DNA of 64,000 nt from Bifidobacterium gallicum DSM 20093 = LMG 11596 (GCF_000741205.1 NZ_JGYW01000004.1:248001-312000); one strand, 5' to 3'. Positions 27,609 to 37,101 are shown, counted from the stretch's first letter. Notes: generated by a model from the letters alone, not told the origin. Made by a program: numbers and translations.

Positions 27609-28160
27609 TCATTGCCGGCGCGGCCGGTGCGGCACATGGTATGCGGCGAATCCTTGGCCCGACGTTTTCGTCACATGCGAGAAGTGTGCAGCTCGTGCTT
27701 CATTGCCATCATCCGCGCCAGCGTCACCATTGGGAATGAAGAACCATCGGGCAGGCAACAACGCCATGACGATTTGCATCACGACCACGCCAAAAAACCA
27801 GATCATGCCGCAATTGCGTGACAAAAACGGCAATGTTGCGCCTGAAATGGCCATTGGAATCAGCACATCGCCACCAGGACCGTACACGGCCATGAACCCC
27901 ACAATGGCCGAGCTGAAAATCAGATGCACAGCCAGTCCCGTGATGCCTCCGCGCGAACGTGCACACCATGCCGACATGCCGACGAGCACGAATCCAAGCA
28001 CCAAACCAATCGGCAAATTCTGTGTGGCACCAATGCGATGCGTCAATGTGCCAATGATGCCCGTGGCAATGGCGGACGCCACAGTGATAAGCATGCCGCC
28101 CCAGATTCCAATGCGATGGGACCAGGGCGCAGGGAAAGCATGGTGTGTTTGGCCAGTCAT
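27609..28160 (-). CDS. Small integral membrane protein, function unknown
   Basis: A 183-residue protein with four hydrophobic segments (GIWGGMLITVASAIATGIIG, LPIGLVLGFVLVGMSAW, LAVHLIFSSAIVGFMAVYG, GMIWFFGVVVMQIVMALLP) and a hydrophilic, His/Arg-rich C-terminal tail. The start MTGQTHHAFPAP (28160) is the most plausible; an earlier ATG two codons upstream and a longer frame to 28235 exist without ribosome sites. It lies directly upstream of pheA. I do not recognise a functional family. Confidence 0.65.
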   Translation of the reverse strand: MTGQTHHAFPAPWSHRIGIWGGMLITVASAIATGIIGTLTHRIGATQNLPIGLVLGFVLVGMSAWCARSRGGITGLAVHLIFSSAIVGFMAVYGPGGDVLIPMAISGATLPFLSRNCGMIWFFGVVVMQIVMALLPARWFFIPNGDAGADDGNEARAAHFSHVTKTSGQGFAAYHVPHRPRRQ

Positions 28161-28275
28161 GTCCATCAGTCTAACGCTTGACCCCCAACAGCGCATTGCC
28201 AGGGCTTCCGGCAGCGAACGTGCAGGACTGGTCAAGCGTATGCCGTCCCAATCGGCATGGCGCCACCATAACGAA

Positions 28276-28307
28276 ACCGCCAGCGAATCGTATGATCCAC
28301 TGGCGGT
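28276..28307 (-). terminator. Terminator after typA
   Basis: ACCGCCAG pairs with CTGGCGGT across a 16-base loop, 50 bases downstream of the typA stop. No long U-tract is seen, so it may be a weak terminator. Confidence 0.5.
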
Positions 28308-28359
28308 CGGTCAGATTTGGTTCACGCGCCCGGACGTTGCACATCTGGGCGCATCACGC

Positions 28360-30291
28360 TCACTTATTGGCGGCTGCGTTGTTGGCGCGACGCTGCTTGG
28401 CGCGCCACTTGTACCAATCCTCACGGTTGAGGATGATCTTGCGCACGCGAATCGACTCCGGCGTGACCTCAACGCACTCGTCTTCGTTGGCGAAGTCAAG
28501 CGACTCTTCAAGGCTCATCTTGATCGGAGGCGTCAGCGTTTCGAGCACGTCGGCTGTGGCGGAACGCATGTTCGTCATGTGCTTGGCCTGCGTGATGTTC
28601 ACGTCGAGCTCGTCGGGCTTGTTGTTGATGCCAACGACCTGGCCTTCGTAGACCTGCGACTGCGGCTCAACGAAGAAGTTGCCACGAGCCTGCAAGCGCT
28701 GCATGGCGTACGGCGTAGCCGTGCCCTGACGGTCGGAAACCATCGAACCGTTCTGGCGCGTCACAATCTGGCCCGCCCACGGAGCGTATCCGGCAGAAAT
28801 CGAAGCGGCAATACCGGTGCCACGCGTTGCCGACAGCAGTGCTGTGCGGAAACCGATCAGACCACGGCTTGGCACCGTGAACTGCAAACGAATCCAGCCC
28901 GAACCATGGTTCGACATCGATTCCATACGGCCCTTGCGGTCAGCCATGAGCTGCGTGACGGTGCCCATGTACTCTTCAGGCACGTCAATCGTTGTGGATT
29001 CCATAGGTTCACACAGTTCGCCATCAATCGTCTTCGTGACCACCTGCGGGCGACCCACAGTCAGCTCGTAGCCTTCACGACGCATCTGCTCGGCCAACAC
29101 GGCCAGTGCCAGTTCGCCACGACCCTGCACTTCCCATGCGTCAGGACGGTCTGTCGGGATGACCTTGATCGACACGTTGCCGATGAGTTCGCGGTCAAGA
29201 CGGTCCTTGATCATGCGGGCGGTGAGCTTGTGGTCCTTGCCCTCCGTGCCGGCCAACGGCGAATCGTTCGTGCCGAACGTCATCGAAATGGCCGGGTCGT
29301 CCACATGGATCAACGGCAGCGGCTGGGGATCGTTCGGATCGACAATCGTTTCACCAATCATGATGTCGTTGACACCAGCCACGGCGACAATGTCGCCAGG
29401 ACCGGCTGATTCCACGGGCTGGCGCTCGAGGCCCTGCGTGCGCAGCAGCTCGGAAACGCGGAAGTTCTCAATCGAACCGTCCACACGGGACAGGCCATAC
29501 GTCTTGCCCTTTTCGAGCATGCCGTTGTAAATGCGCACGAGACCAAGACGTCCCAGGAAGTCCGAGGAGTCGATGTTGGCCACATGGGCCTGCAATGGGG
29601 CGCCCTCTTCATATTCAGGAGCCGGAATGTTCGTAATGATCGATTCGAACAACGGTTCCAGATCCTCATTGTTCGGCAATCCGCCATTCTCCGGCTGGTC
29701 TGCCGAAGCATAGCCGGCCTTGGCCGCGCAATAGATTACGGGCAGGTCGAGTAGCGAGTCGAGGTCAAGGTCAATGCCTTCCTCAATCACGTCTTGGGCC
29801 AGACCGAGCAGCAAATCGGAGGCTTCACCAACGACTTCTTCAATACGCGCGTCGGGGCGGTCGACCTTGTTCACGCACAGGATCACGGGCAACTTGGCTT
29901 CGAGCGCCTTGCGCAGCACAAAACGCGTCTGTGGCAGCGGGCCTTCGGAAGCGTCAACGAGCAGCACGACGCCGTCAACCATCGAGATGCCGCGTTCCAC
30001 TTCGCCACCGAAATCGGCGTGGCCTGGCGTGTCAATGACGTTGATCGTGATGCCTTCAGGATGGCCATACTTCTCAGCCAGCGGGCCAGTGTACTGCACG
30101 GCCGTGTTCTTGGCGAGAATCGTGATGCCCTTCTCGCGTTCCAGATCATTGGAATCCATGACGCGGTCCGGCACCTCTTCGCGTTCGTTGAACACGTTGG
30201 ACTGCTGGAGCATGGCGTTGACGAGCGTGGTCTTGCCATGATCGACGTGGGCCACGATTGCAACATTACGGATATCACCGCGTACAGCCAT
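28360..30291 (-). CDS. typA: Ribosome-associated GTPase TypA/BipA
   Basis: Translational GTPase that binds the ribosome and aids large-subunit assembly and stress adaptation (643 residues). The start at 30291 (MAVRGDIRNVAIVAHVDHGKT) follows AGAGAGG. G1 AHVDHGKTT, effector KGITILAKNTAV, G3 DTPGHADFGGEV and G4 NKVDRPDAR are intact. EF-G-like domains III and V and the family's own C-terminal domain (GINNKPDELDVNITQAKHMTNMR, ECVEVTPESIRVRK) follow. Confidence 0.95.
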   Translation of the reverse strand: MAVRGDIRNVAIVAHVDHGKTTLVNAMLQQSNVFNEREEVPDRVMDSNDLEREKGITILAKNTAVQYTGPLAEKYGHPEGITINVIDTPGHADFGGEVERGISMVDGVVLLVDASEGPLPQTRFVLRKALEAKLPVILCVNKVDRPDARIEEVVGEASDLLLGLAQDVIEEGIDLDLDSLLDLPVIYCAAKAGYASADQPENGGLPNNEDLEPLFESIITNIPAPEYEEGAPLQAHVANIDSSDFLGRLGLVRIYNGMLEKGKTYGLSRVDGSIENFRVSELLRTQGLERQPVESAGPGDIVAVAGVNDIMIGETIVDPNDPQPLPLIHVDDPAISMTFGTNDSPLAGTEGKDHKLTARMIKDRLDRELIGNVSIKVIPTDRPDAWEVQGRGELALAVLAEQMRREGYELTVGRPQVVTKTIDGELCEPMESTTIDVPEEYMGTVTQLMADRKGRMESMSNHGSGWIRLQFTVPSRGLIGFRTALLSATRGTGIAASISAGYAPWAGQIVTRQNGSMVSDRQGTATPYAMQRLQARGNFFVEPQSQVYEGQVVGINNKPDELDVNITQAKHMTNMRSATADVLETLTPPIKMSLEESLDFANEDECVEVTPESIRVRKIILNREDWYKWRAKQRRANNAAANK

Positions 30292-30427
30292 TGAAAGCCT
30301 CTCTTTGTTTCCTTGCGTTGTTCCGGTAATCGGATGATGGCGCGCATGCGTGCAGTTGGGCACAAACATGATGCGTTAAGGATTGCAGGCGCTGTTTTCA
30401 AGCGCAAACGTTCACCATGGTACGCGC

Positions 30428-30467
30428 GCTGCCCGACGTTGCCGGTTCAACGGCATCACCGGGCAGC
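30428..30467 (-). terminator. Terminator after the MFS transporter gene
   Basis: GCTGCCCG pairs with CGGGCAGC, with an inner TGCCG/CGGCA stem. It lies 40 bases downstream of the transporter stop on the minus strand. Confidence 0.65.
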
Positions 30468-30507
30468 GGAAATAGAAAATAATGGAAAACGCGTGGCTCC
30501 AAGAACG

Positions 30508-31959
30508 TCAGTCCTCGAGCGTCTCACCCATCTTCTCAGGCAGGAACAGCGCGGCAACGCAAGCCAGCACGAACGCGGCGGCGAACACGATGAATGCCAC
30601 GGACTTGTTGCCGCCCGAAAGCGTGAGGAACCACGGCACGAGCAGCGGCGCGATGATAGCCGCCACACGGCCGCACGCCGCGGCGGCACCCGCAGCGGCA
30701 CCACGCAGACGCGTCGGATAAATCTCGGGAGTCACGGCATACATGACGCCCCACGCGCCCAAGTTCGACGCCGACAGCAGCATGCCGAACGTGATCACCT
30801 GCCACACGGTGACCGACTGCGAGAACAGGAACGCGGCGACGGCAGACACGGCCAGGAACACCGCGAGCGTACGGCGACGGCCCCAACGTTCCACAAGCCA
30901 CGCGGCCAGGAAGTAGCCGGGCAGCTGGGCCACGGCGATGACGAGCGTGTAGCCGAACGACTTGGTCAACGAACCAAACTGATCAGCCAACAGGCTCGGC
31001 ATCCACGTGAACGCGCCGTAATACGAGAAGTTCACAAAGAACCACGTGGCCCAAATGGCCAACGTGATCGGCAGGAAACGGCGGCTGAACAGGTCGCGCG
31101 TGCGCATGGCGGACTTCGTCTTCACCGTCTTGACAGCGGCAGCACCTGACTTGGCCCGCAAGCCGAAACCGGTACGCTTGGTACCCGCGGCAACCGCTCC
31201 AGCCTGCTCAAAATAGCGCACGGCCTGTTCGGCTTCAATCTCACGGCCTTGGGATTCAAGGAACCGCACGGATTCAGGCAGCGAACGGCGCACCACAATC
31301 GCGTAGAGCAACGGCAACGCGCCAATCAGCAGCGCCCAACGCCAACCCCAGTCCCCTGAAGCGGGAATCACCAGATAGCCGATCAATGCGGCCACAATCC
31401 AGCCGACGGCCCAGAACGATTCAAGCAGTACGGTCATGCGGCCGCGCTGTTTGGTCGGTGAGAATTCGGAAACCAATGTGGATGCCACAGGCAGTTCGGC
31501 GCCCAAACCCAAACCGATCACGAAGCGGGCGACGAGCAGCGCGGCCAGCGTCCAGGAGAACGCCATCGCGCCGTTGGCGATGCCGAACACGATCAGCGTG
31601 GCCGTGAAAATCGTTTTGCGGCCGAAACGGTCGGCCAAATAGCCGCCGAGCGCCGCGCCGATGGCCATGCCGATGAAACCGATCGACAGCACCCACGATT
31701 TTTGCGTGGCGTTGAGGTTGAACGCGGGATCTGCGGCGATTGCCGTCACGACGAACGACACGAGACCCACGTCCATCGCGTCGAACGCCCAGCCGATGCC
31801 CGAAGCCGTCAGCAGACGACGGTGCGCTTTGTTGATGGTCAGATTGTCAAGACGCTGATTGCGCGTCATATTGCCCTGAGGGGCGCCAGCGCCAGTCATG
31901 TCCGGTTCGGAAGGTTGCGATACCGGCACGAAAGAACGCTCGGAAGTCACGGAAGACAT
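30508..31959 (-). CDS. MFS transporter, NiaP/sugar-porter-like
   Basis: A 483-residue major facilitator with twelve predicted spans. After a hydrophilic N-terminus, LLTASGIGWAFDAMDVGLVSFV is typical of the NiaP-like subgroup of aromatic acid and nicotinate porters. The MFS loop motif GGYLADRFGRKTIF lies between spans 2 and 3. The central loop (about 225-280) is Ala/Lys-rich. The second half repeats the motif as ERWGRRRTLA. The substrate could be nicotinate or another small acid; this is inferred from family resemblance only. The gene stands alone with its own terminator. Confidence 0.8.
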   Translation of the reverse strand: MSSVTSERSFVPVSQPSEPDMTGAGAPQGNMTRNQRLDNLTINKAHRRLLTASGIGWAFDAMDVGLVSFVVTAIAADPAFNLNATQKSWVLSIGFIGMAIGAALGGYLADRFGRKTIFTATLIVFGIANGAMAFSWTLAALLVARFVIGLGLGAELPVASTLVSEFSPTKQRGRMTVLLESFWAVGWIVAALIGYLVIPASGDWGWRWALLIGALPLLYAIVVRRSLPESVRFLESQGREIEAEQAVRYFEQAGAVAAGTKRTGFGLRAKSGAAAVKTVKTKSAMRTRDLFSRRFLPITLAIWATWFFVNFSYYGAFTWMPSLLADQFGSLTKSFGYTLVIAVAQLPGYFLAAWLVERWGRRRTLAVFLAVSAVAAFLFSQSVTVWQVITFGMLLSASNLGAWGVMYAVTPEIYPTRLRGAAAGAAAACGRVAAIIAPLLVPWFLTLSGGNKSVAFIVFAAAFVLACVAALFLPEKMGETLED

Positions 31960-32137
31960 AAGGACTCCTGGGGGTTGATTCTCTCTATCCCCAACAGATT
32001 ACGAACACTGACGGGGGTGTTCATGACCGGAGCCCACATATTGAAACAGGGGACGACCAGCTCAGCAGGCAGCCACCAACGCAGCAGATCACGAGCTGTT
32101 CAACAGGCTAGGTCCGTCTCGGCAGGCTGCAGCCAGC

Positions 32138-32977
32138 TCAGGCCACAACCCCTTTGGCGACGAGTTCACGCGCCACTTCGCGATATTCCTTGGCCGTCTT
32201 GTGGTTCGGCGCATAAATCGTGATCGGAGCGGCCGCCACATTCGCGTCGGGCAATTTGATCGAACGTGAAATCACCGAATGGAACACGTTGTCGTGGAAC
32301 GCTTCATAAATGCGTTGCAACACTTCATCGCAATGCAACGTGCGCGTATACATCGTCACAAGCACGCCATACACCTCAAGCGACGGGTTGATGCGCATCT
32401 GTACTTTTTCAATCGATTGCATCAGCAACGCCACGCCGCGCAGCGCGAAAAACTCGGCCGCCACGGGAATGATCACGCCATCGGCCGCCGTCAACGCGTT
32501 CACGGTCAACAAGCCCAACGACGGCTGGCAGTCAATGATAATCACGTCATATTCGTTCTTGACCTGGCGCAGCACACTGGCCAGCACCTGTTCGCGCGCC
32601 ACTTCGGTCACGAGCTGCACTTCAGCCGCCGACAAATCAATGTTGGCCGGCATCACGTCAAGGCCGTCATAATCGGTATGCTGAATGACCTCGTGCACAT
32701 CCATACGCGGGTTGAACAGCGCCGTATACACGGTATTTTCCACAGCGTTCGCGTTGATGCCAAGCCCCACCGTGGCCGCGCCCTGCGGATCGAAGTCGAC
32801 AATGAGCACCTTGCGCCCGTATTGCGTGAGCGCTCCGGCAATGTTGATTGAACTTGTGGTTTTGCCTACACCACCCTTTTGGTTGCACATGGCAATAACT
32901 TTGGCGGGCCCATGCTGTTGCAAGGGCATGGGTGCAGGGAATGTTTGGTATTCCCGTCCGAGCATATCCGTAGGCAT
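32138..32977 (-). CDS. ParA/Soj-family chromosome-partitioning ATPase
   Basis: Deviant-Walker ATPase (279 residues from this start). It has CNQKGGVGKTTSSINIAGAL (P-loop with signature Lys), VLIVDFDPQGAATVGLG, and the switch segment VIIIDCQPSLGLLTVNAL. The ATG at 32977 is preferred because a promoter-like TTGACC-N17-TGATAG would place the transcription start only a few bases upstream. It follows xerD on the same strand, as in other Actinobacteria, but scpA/scpB are not next to it here. It is the ScpA-associated type of ParA rather than clearly the ParB partner. Confidence 0.85.
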   Translation of the reverse strand: MPTDMLGREYQTFPAPMPLQQHGPAKVIAMCNQKGGVGKTTSSINIAGALTQYGRKVLIVDFDPQGAATVGLGINANAVENTVYTALFNPRMDVHEVIQHTDYDGLDVMPANIDLSAAEVQLVTEVAREQVLASVLRQVKNEYDVIIIDCQPSLGLLTVNALTAADGVIIPVAAEFFALRGVALLMQSIEKVQMRINPSLEVYGVLVTMYTRTLHCDEVLQRIYEAFHDNVFHSVISRSIKLPDANVAAAPITIYAPNHKTAKEYREVARELVAKGVVA

Positions 32978-32987
32978 ACTGTTTACT

Positions 32988-33016
32988 CTATCAGTTCGAG
33001 TTTCGGTTCTGGTCAA
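32988..33016 (-). promoter_or_regulatory. Promoter for a near-leaderless parA transcript
   Basis: TTGACC (33011-33016) and TGATAG (32988-32993) are separated by 17 bases. Transcription would start near 32981, about four bases before the ATG at 32977. No ribosome site is present, fitting leaderless translation. This is inference from consensus match only. Confidence 0.4.
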
Positions 33017-33138
33017 TCAGCATAATCTCATGGTAGACGAATCACCGTCCGCACAGCAACGGGGGGGCATTGATGCCATGCTGCCGTCATACTTGCGCCA
33101 CGTTGCCGCCACGCTCCCCTGCTGTGCACATGGTACGT

Positions 33139-34059
33139 TCATCGGGCTCGCGGATGCGCCATGGCATACGCTTCAATCAACGAATCAGGGCTCACATGCG
33201 TGTAGATTTGCGTGGTTTGCACACTCGCGTGGCCCAACAGTTCCTGCACGCTACGCACGTCGGCGCCGCCCTGGATCAGATGCGTGGCAAATGAATGGCG
33301 CAACGTATGCGGGTGGATCGGTCGCGTGAGTTTGGCCCGTCCCGCAGCCGTTTGCAGCACTTCCCACGCCGACTGCCGTGAAAGGCGCTTGCCGCGTTTG
33401 TTCAACCACACGGCACGCAGTTCACGCTCGCCTTTGGCCTTGGCTTCCAATACAGGCCGGCTTGCGTCCAGATATTGCTGCAGCGCTTGGGCCGCTGTGC
33501 TGCCGAACGGTACGAGCCGTTGTTTGGAACCTTTGCCTGTCAGGCGCATCACCCGGTCGGTTTCGTCAATATCGTCGAGATTGAGCCCCACGGCTTCCGA
33601 CACGCGCGCTCCCGTAGCGTAAAGCATTTCGAGCAACGCCCAGTCGCGCGTGGCCACCACGTCACCTGTCGAGGCCATCTGTTGGGCCGTGTCAAGCAAC
33701 TGGAACACGTCGTCCACTGAAAGCACATCGGGCAGATGCTCGCCGGTTTTCGGCGCGTGCATCGTGGCCGTCACATCCACGGCCACGGCGCGTTCCTGCA
33801 GCAGGAACCGGTGGAACATGCGCACGCACGCGAGCCTTCGCGCGATGCTGGCCGGTTGCAAACCTTGCGCATCGAGATGCTGCACAAACTGTTCCACGTC
33901 TTCCGTGCGGATGCGGGTGGGTTCGTTCAGTCCGCGCGCGTCAAGGAACGTCAGATACTGTTCCAAGTCCGTGCGGTACGCGTCCAACGTCGCCCGGGAC
34001 AGTCCGCGCTCCACGTCCATCGACGTGAGGAACTTGCGGGCCCAATCAGCATTCGCCAT
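33139..34059 (-). CDS. xerD: Tyrosine recombinase XerD
   Basis: Partner of XerC in dimer resolution (306 residues). The N-terminal core-binding domain includes WARKFLTSMDVERGLSRATL. Catalytic residues: Arg in YATGARVSEAVGLNL (~152), Lys in LTGKGSKQRLVPF (~176), His-x-x-Arg in HPHTLRHSFATHL (251/254), His in ELLGHASVQTT (~277) and Tyr in TQIYTHVSP (~286). The ATG follows a GAAGGGGGAG site. It lies upstream of parA on the same strand. Confidence 0.92.
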   Translation of the reverse strand: MANADWARKFLTSMDVERGLSRATLDAYRTDLEQYLTFLDARGLNEPTRIRTEDVEQFVQHLDAQGLQPASIARRLACVRMFHRFLLQERAVAVDVTATMHAPKTGEHLPDVLSVDDVFQLLDTAQQMASTGDVVATRDWALLEMLYATGARVSEAVGLNLDDIDETDRVMRLTGKGSKQRLVPFGSTAAQALQQYLDASRPVLEAKAKGERELRAVWLNKRGKRLSRQSAWEVLQTAAGRAKLTRPIHPHTLRHSFATHLIQGGADVRSVQELLGHASVQTTQIYTHVSPDSLIEAYAMAHPRAR

Positions 34060-34202
34060 CACTCCCCCTTCCTGTGCGCACCCGTGTCACTGCCGCTGCC
34101 GTTATGGTCAGATTCATCTTCTTGATATTTCTGATGATGAGGCCCTGGCATTGCATTGCCTCACATCGCCACCATGCGTAGCCGTTTTGGCTCCATTACA
34201 AC

Positions 34203-34239
34203 GATGTGGCCATGACACTTGCTGTGTCATGGCCACATC
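34203..34239 (-). terminator. Terminator of the infC-rpmI-rplT operon
   Basis: A perfect 16-bp stem, GATGTGGCCATGACAC with GTGTCATGGCCACATC, encloses a 5-base loop just after the rplT stop. Confidence 0.85.
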
Positions 34240-34263
34240 GCAACGTGGAACCACTGCAGACGA

Positions 34264-34647
34264 TCAGGCGTTCACCGGAGCGTTGACGTCTTCAGGCAGA
34301 GCGGCCTTGGCCTGCTCCACGATGGCCTTGAACGTGTCGGCATCCGACACGGCCAGCTCGGCCAGAGCGCGGCGATCAAGTTCGATGCCAGCCAGGCGCA
34401 GACCCTGGATGAAGCGGTTGTACGTGATGCCCTCAGCGCGGACAGCAGCGTTGATACGCTGGATCCACAGCTTGCGGAAATCGCCCTTGCGGGCCTTGCG
34501 GTCGCGGAAGTTGTAGTTAAAGGAGTGCAGCAGCTGTTCCTTGGCCTTGCGGTACAGGCGGGAACGCTGACCGCGGTAACCCTTCGCGCGTTCGAGAACA
34601 ACGCGACGCTTCTTCTTGGCATTCACTGAACGCTTGACACGTGCCAT
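34264..34647 (-). CDS. rplT: 50S ribosomal protein L20
   Basis: A 127-residue large-subunit protein needed early in 50S assembly. It begins [20 protein letters not shown] and contains the family-typical [36 protein letters not shown] and TYNRFIQGL. It is the third gene of infC-rpmI-rplT. In other bacteria L20 represses this operon by binding its leader. Confidence 0.97.
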   Translation of the reverse strand: MARVKRSVNAKKKRRVVLERAKGYRGQRSRLYRKAKEQLLHSFNYNFRDRKARKGDFRKLWIQRINAAVRAEGITYNRFIQGLRLAGIELDRRALAELAVSDADTFKAIVEQAKAALPEDVNAPVNA

Positions 34648-34701
34648 TGATAATCCTCTTTCTTAATAACGTCTATCTGCTTGCCCGGTGCGCCTTATGG
34701 C

Positions 34702-34896
34702 TCACTTGCCGAGCAGGCCCTTCATCTTCTTGGCCTGAGGCGTGGAAAGCGTCTTGTTGGCCTTCAGGGCGCGACGCTTACGAGCCGACTTGTGCTCGAG
34801 GTTGTGGCGCATGGCGCTGCCGTTGTGCACGACCTTGCCCGAACCGGTGACGCGGACACGCTTGCGTGCTGCGGAATTGGTTTTCATCTTCGGCAT
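34702..34896 (-). CDS. rpmI: 50S ribosomal protein L35
   Basis: A 64-residue protein starting [20 protein letters not shown] and ending KKMKGLLGK, the full L35 pattern. The start at 34896 has a GGAGGG site upstream (AAGGAGGGCAGCA before the ATG). It lies between infC and rplT. Confidence 0.96.
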   Translation of the reverse strand: MPKMKTNSAARKRVRVTGSGKVVHNGSAMRHNLEHKSARKRRALKANKTLSTPQAKKMKGLLGK

Positions 34897-34965
34897 TGCT
34901 GCCCTCCTTGTGTGTTCCTTCGTTGTAAGGAAGTGTTCCTTCATTGCTGAAGTCTGTGTGTGCCG

Positions 34966-35643
34966 TCAGTCCTCGGAAGCGACGGTTTCTTTGGCTTGCG
35001 CAACAGCCTGGGCCTTGGCCTCCTGCTTGGCCGCAAGACGTGCGGCTTGGCGGGCCTGGCGTTCGGCGCGCGATTCAGCGCCACGACGACGCTGCTCGGA
35101 TTGCGTGTGCACCTTCTTGCCCTTGGGCGCAAGCGTCATGATGATGTTGCGGCCTTCCTGCTTCGGCGCGGACTCAATCGTGCCGACTTCCGAGACCTCA
35201 TCAGCCAAACGCTGCAACAGTTCAACACCGCCAATCGGACGCGACTGCTCGCGACCGCGCAGCATGATCGTGACCTTGACCTTGTCGCCGCCATTGAGGA
35301 AGCGCTCAACGTGACCTTTCTTGACTTCAAAGTCATGGTCGTCAATCTTGAGACGGAAACGGATTTCCTTGATCTCGGCCGTGCTCTGGTTGCGGCGCGC
35401 TTCGCGCTGCTTGATTTTCTCGTTGTACTTGAACTTGCCGTAGTCGATGAGCTTGGCAACCGGAGGCTTCGCATGCGGAGCCACCTCGACGAGATCGAGG
35501 TTCGCTTCCTTTGCCAGGTTCAAAGCGACGGAAGTCGCGATGACTCCCACCTGTTCGCCATTCGGTCCGATAAGGCGTACCTGAGAGACGCGAATCTCGT
35601 CGTTAATGCGTGGTTCGTCGCTAATGATGACTCCAATCCTCAT
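34966..35643 (-). CDS. infC: Translation initiation factor IF-3
   Basis: Checks start-codon pairing on the 30S subunit. The N-domain ([24 protein letters not shown]), linker ([19 protein letters not shown]) and C-domain ([26 protein letters not shown]) are complete, followed by an Ala/Arg/Glu-rich tail. The coordinate uses the ATG at 35643, which has no ribosome site. An ATT codon at 35623-35625 with GGAG five bases upstream is a better-placed start, recalling the AUU start of E. coli infC. The protein would then begin SDEPRINDE (219 residues). Confidence 0.93.
   Translation of the reverse strand: MRIGVIISDEPRINDEIRVSQVRLIGPNGEQVGVIATSVALNLAKEANLDLVEVAPHAKPPVAKLIDYGKFKYNEKIKQREARRNQSTAEIKEIRFRLKIDDHDFEVKKGHVERFLNGGDKVKVTIMLRGREQSRPIGGVELLQRLADEVSEVGTIESAPKQEGRNIIMTLAPKGKKVHTQSEQRRRGAESRAERQARQAARLAAKQEAKAQAVAQAKETVASED
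35623..35634 (-). promoter_or_regulatory. Candidate AUU start codon and ribosome site of infC
   Basis: GGAG is followed by TCATC and then ATT. Spacing suits the ATT and not the upstream ATG. IF-3 discriminates against AUU starts, which gives autoregulation in E. coli; the same logic is inferred here. Confidence 0.45.
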
Positions 35644-35909
35644 ACATGTGCTATAAGCCGGAAAACCTTGCGGCTGAAGTCTTACCAAGTCTCATTGGTC
35701 CCAAACATGAGCGCGACAGTAAGACGCCACACGATGATGCGGCGTTGAAGTCGTATGGATGCTGACCCTTGTCAATCATCACGTTGCCGGCCGCTATGCG
35801 CGCCGACGGCATGCAACCGCATGCCAGGCTCTTGCCTTGGACCCGAGACCATAAAGGGCCTCCAGGTGGGTTTCCCGCTTTCTTGATTTCTCAAGCCTCA
35901 TGTATAATA
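35644..35909 (-). promoter_or_regulatory. infC promoter -10 and structured 5' leader
   Basis: A TATTAT -10 (35904-35909) would start RNA near 35897, giving a ~255-base leader. It opens with CTTGA-GAAA-TCAAG (35882-35895), a GNRA-capped hairpin. It also contains GGCATGC-GGTT-GCATGCC (35808-35825), a perfect 7-bp stem. No long open frame is convincing. A leader of this size fits L20- or IF-3-type control of the operon. The exact fold is inferred. Confidence 0.5.
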
Positions 35910-35972
35910 CCACAGCCCTGGACCAGCGTGTCGCGATAGTCGTCGGCTCACCACACCATCCACGAGCGTCAA

Positions 35973-36227
35973 TCAGCGCTTGGGTCGTTCTGGTACGGGT
36001 TTGAGTCGCACAATCGTTTCAGCTGCGATGCTGACCTGCTGTTCAGGTCTGGAACCGTTGGCCGCCGCATCACGCGTGATTTCCAACGTTGAGCCGTCCC
36101 ATGAGCGCACATGGCCCACCACATCGCGGTATTTCATACGGCCGTCACCAGGGTCCACTCCGAGTGCCGTACGCACCACCACCCGGGCGCCTTGCGGTAT
36201 TGATGTGGGCAATTGCATGGGTTCCAT
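35973..36227 (-). CDS. Small conserved protein, SH3-like fold suspected
   Basis: An 84-residue protein (MEPMQLPTSIPQG start; a longer frame begins at 36251). GARVVVRTALGVDPGDGRMKYRDVVGHV followed by GSTLEITRD and VRLKPVPERP resembles, in my judgement, the small SH3-like domain found at the N-terminus of some actinobacterial acetyltransferases, here without the acetyltransferase part. No ribosome site is clear. It is transcribed divergently from the thiamine kinase gene. Function unknown. Confidence 0.6.
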   Translation of the reverse strand: MEPMQLPTSIPQGARVVVRTALGVDPGDGRMKYRDVVGHVRSWDGSTLEITRDAAANGSRPEQQVSIAAETIVRLKPVPERPKR

Positions 36228-36348
36228 ACGGCTGATTGTAATGGGCATCATGCATCGCGGGGACTTCGGCTACTGGAACGCCAGGCGGGCATGGCAAAAA
36301 TCAATATATATAGTGAAAGCCAAACAAGCGCAACGCAAGGGGATGACG

Positions 36349-37101
36349 GTGGAACAGACAGCGCATACGGCAGTGATCATGGCGGCCGGCGAGTATTACG
36401 CGGAACCGATTGTGCGGCACGAAGGCGACGTGCTGATTGCGGCCGATGGCGGACTCGACCATGCACGCGGTTTCGGGCTCGAACCCGACTATTGCGTCGG
36501 CGACCGCGACTCCTCTACGGCGCGAGCGCTGGCCGACACCACGCACATGGTCGTGTTGCCTCCGGAAAAAGATGATCCCGACTTGCTCTCCGCCTTGAAG
36601 TTCGCGTGGTCGCAAGGCTTGCGCACGTTCCATATTTACGGGGCGTTGGGAGGCCGAATCGACCACACGATTTCGGCGTTGCAGACCGTGGCGCTCGTGG
36701 CGGAACACGGGGGTGCCGCGATACTGCATGGCGACGGGCAGATGGTGACGGCGATCTGTGACGGCATGCTGAAGTTCTCCCCCTGGCACGCGCCCGAGGG
36801 TCGCGGTGAAGCGCCGTACGTGTCGGTGTTCGCGCATTCCGATGTAGCGCGTGGCATCAACGAGACGGGACTGAAGTACGGGCTGGACGACGCGACGATG
36901 CACAATACGAACGTGAACGGGCTGAGCAACGAGTTTGTGGACGGTCAGGCCGCGGCCATTGACGTGCATGACGGCACGCTGATTGTGACCTATCCGCTCG
37001 GAGCCGCCACGCCACAACGTGAGCTGTACCGCGAGTTTACGGGCGACTTGGGTGAGTTGAGTTTCGAGGTGACGTCGGCGTTGCGCGTGTCTGCACGCTG
37101 A
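36349..37101 (+). CDS. thiN: Thiamine pyrophosphokinase
   Basis: Transfers pyrophosphate from ATP to thiamine to give thiamine diphosphate. The GTG at 36349 is chosen because AAGGGG lies 6 bases upstream; the in-frame ATG at 36343 abuts that site. Motifs: LIAADGGLDHARGFGLEPDYCVGDRDS (ATP/Mg site), PPEKDDPDLLSALKFAW and YGALGGRIDHTISALQTV, all typical of the catalytic domain. The C-terminal thiamine-binding domain ends with the usual NEF and GTLIVTYPL segments. Confidence 0.9.
   Translation: MEQTAHTAVIMAAGEYYAEPIVRHEGDVLIAADGGLDHARGFGLEPDYCVGDRDSSTARALADTTHMVVLPPEKDDPDLLSALKFAWSQGLRTFHIYGALGGRIDHTISALQTVALVAEHGGAAILHGDGQMVTAICDGMLKFSPWHAPEGRGEAPYVSVFAHSDVARGINETGLKYGLDDATMHNTNVNGLSNEFVDGQAAAIDVHDGTLIVTYPLGAATPQRELYREFTGDLGELSFEVTSALRVSAR

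Noticed and set aside
35897-35910. TATAAT on the plus strand as a promoter for the thiamine pyrophosphokinase gene
   Set aside because: The best -35 match lies only 14-15 bases away and the gene starts over 400 bases downstream. The complementary TATTAT fits the infC direction better.
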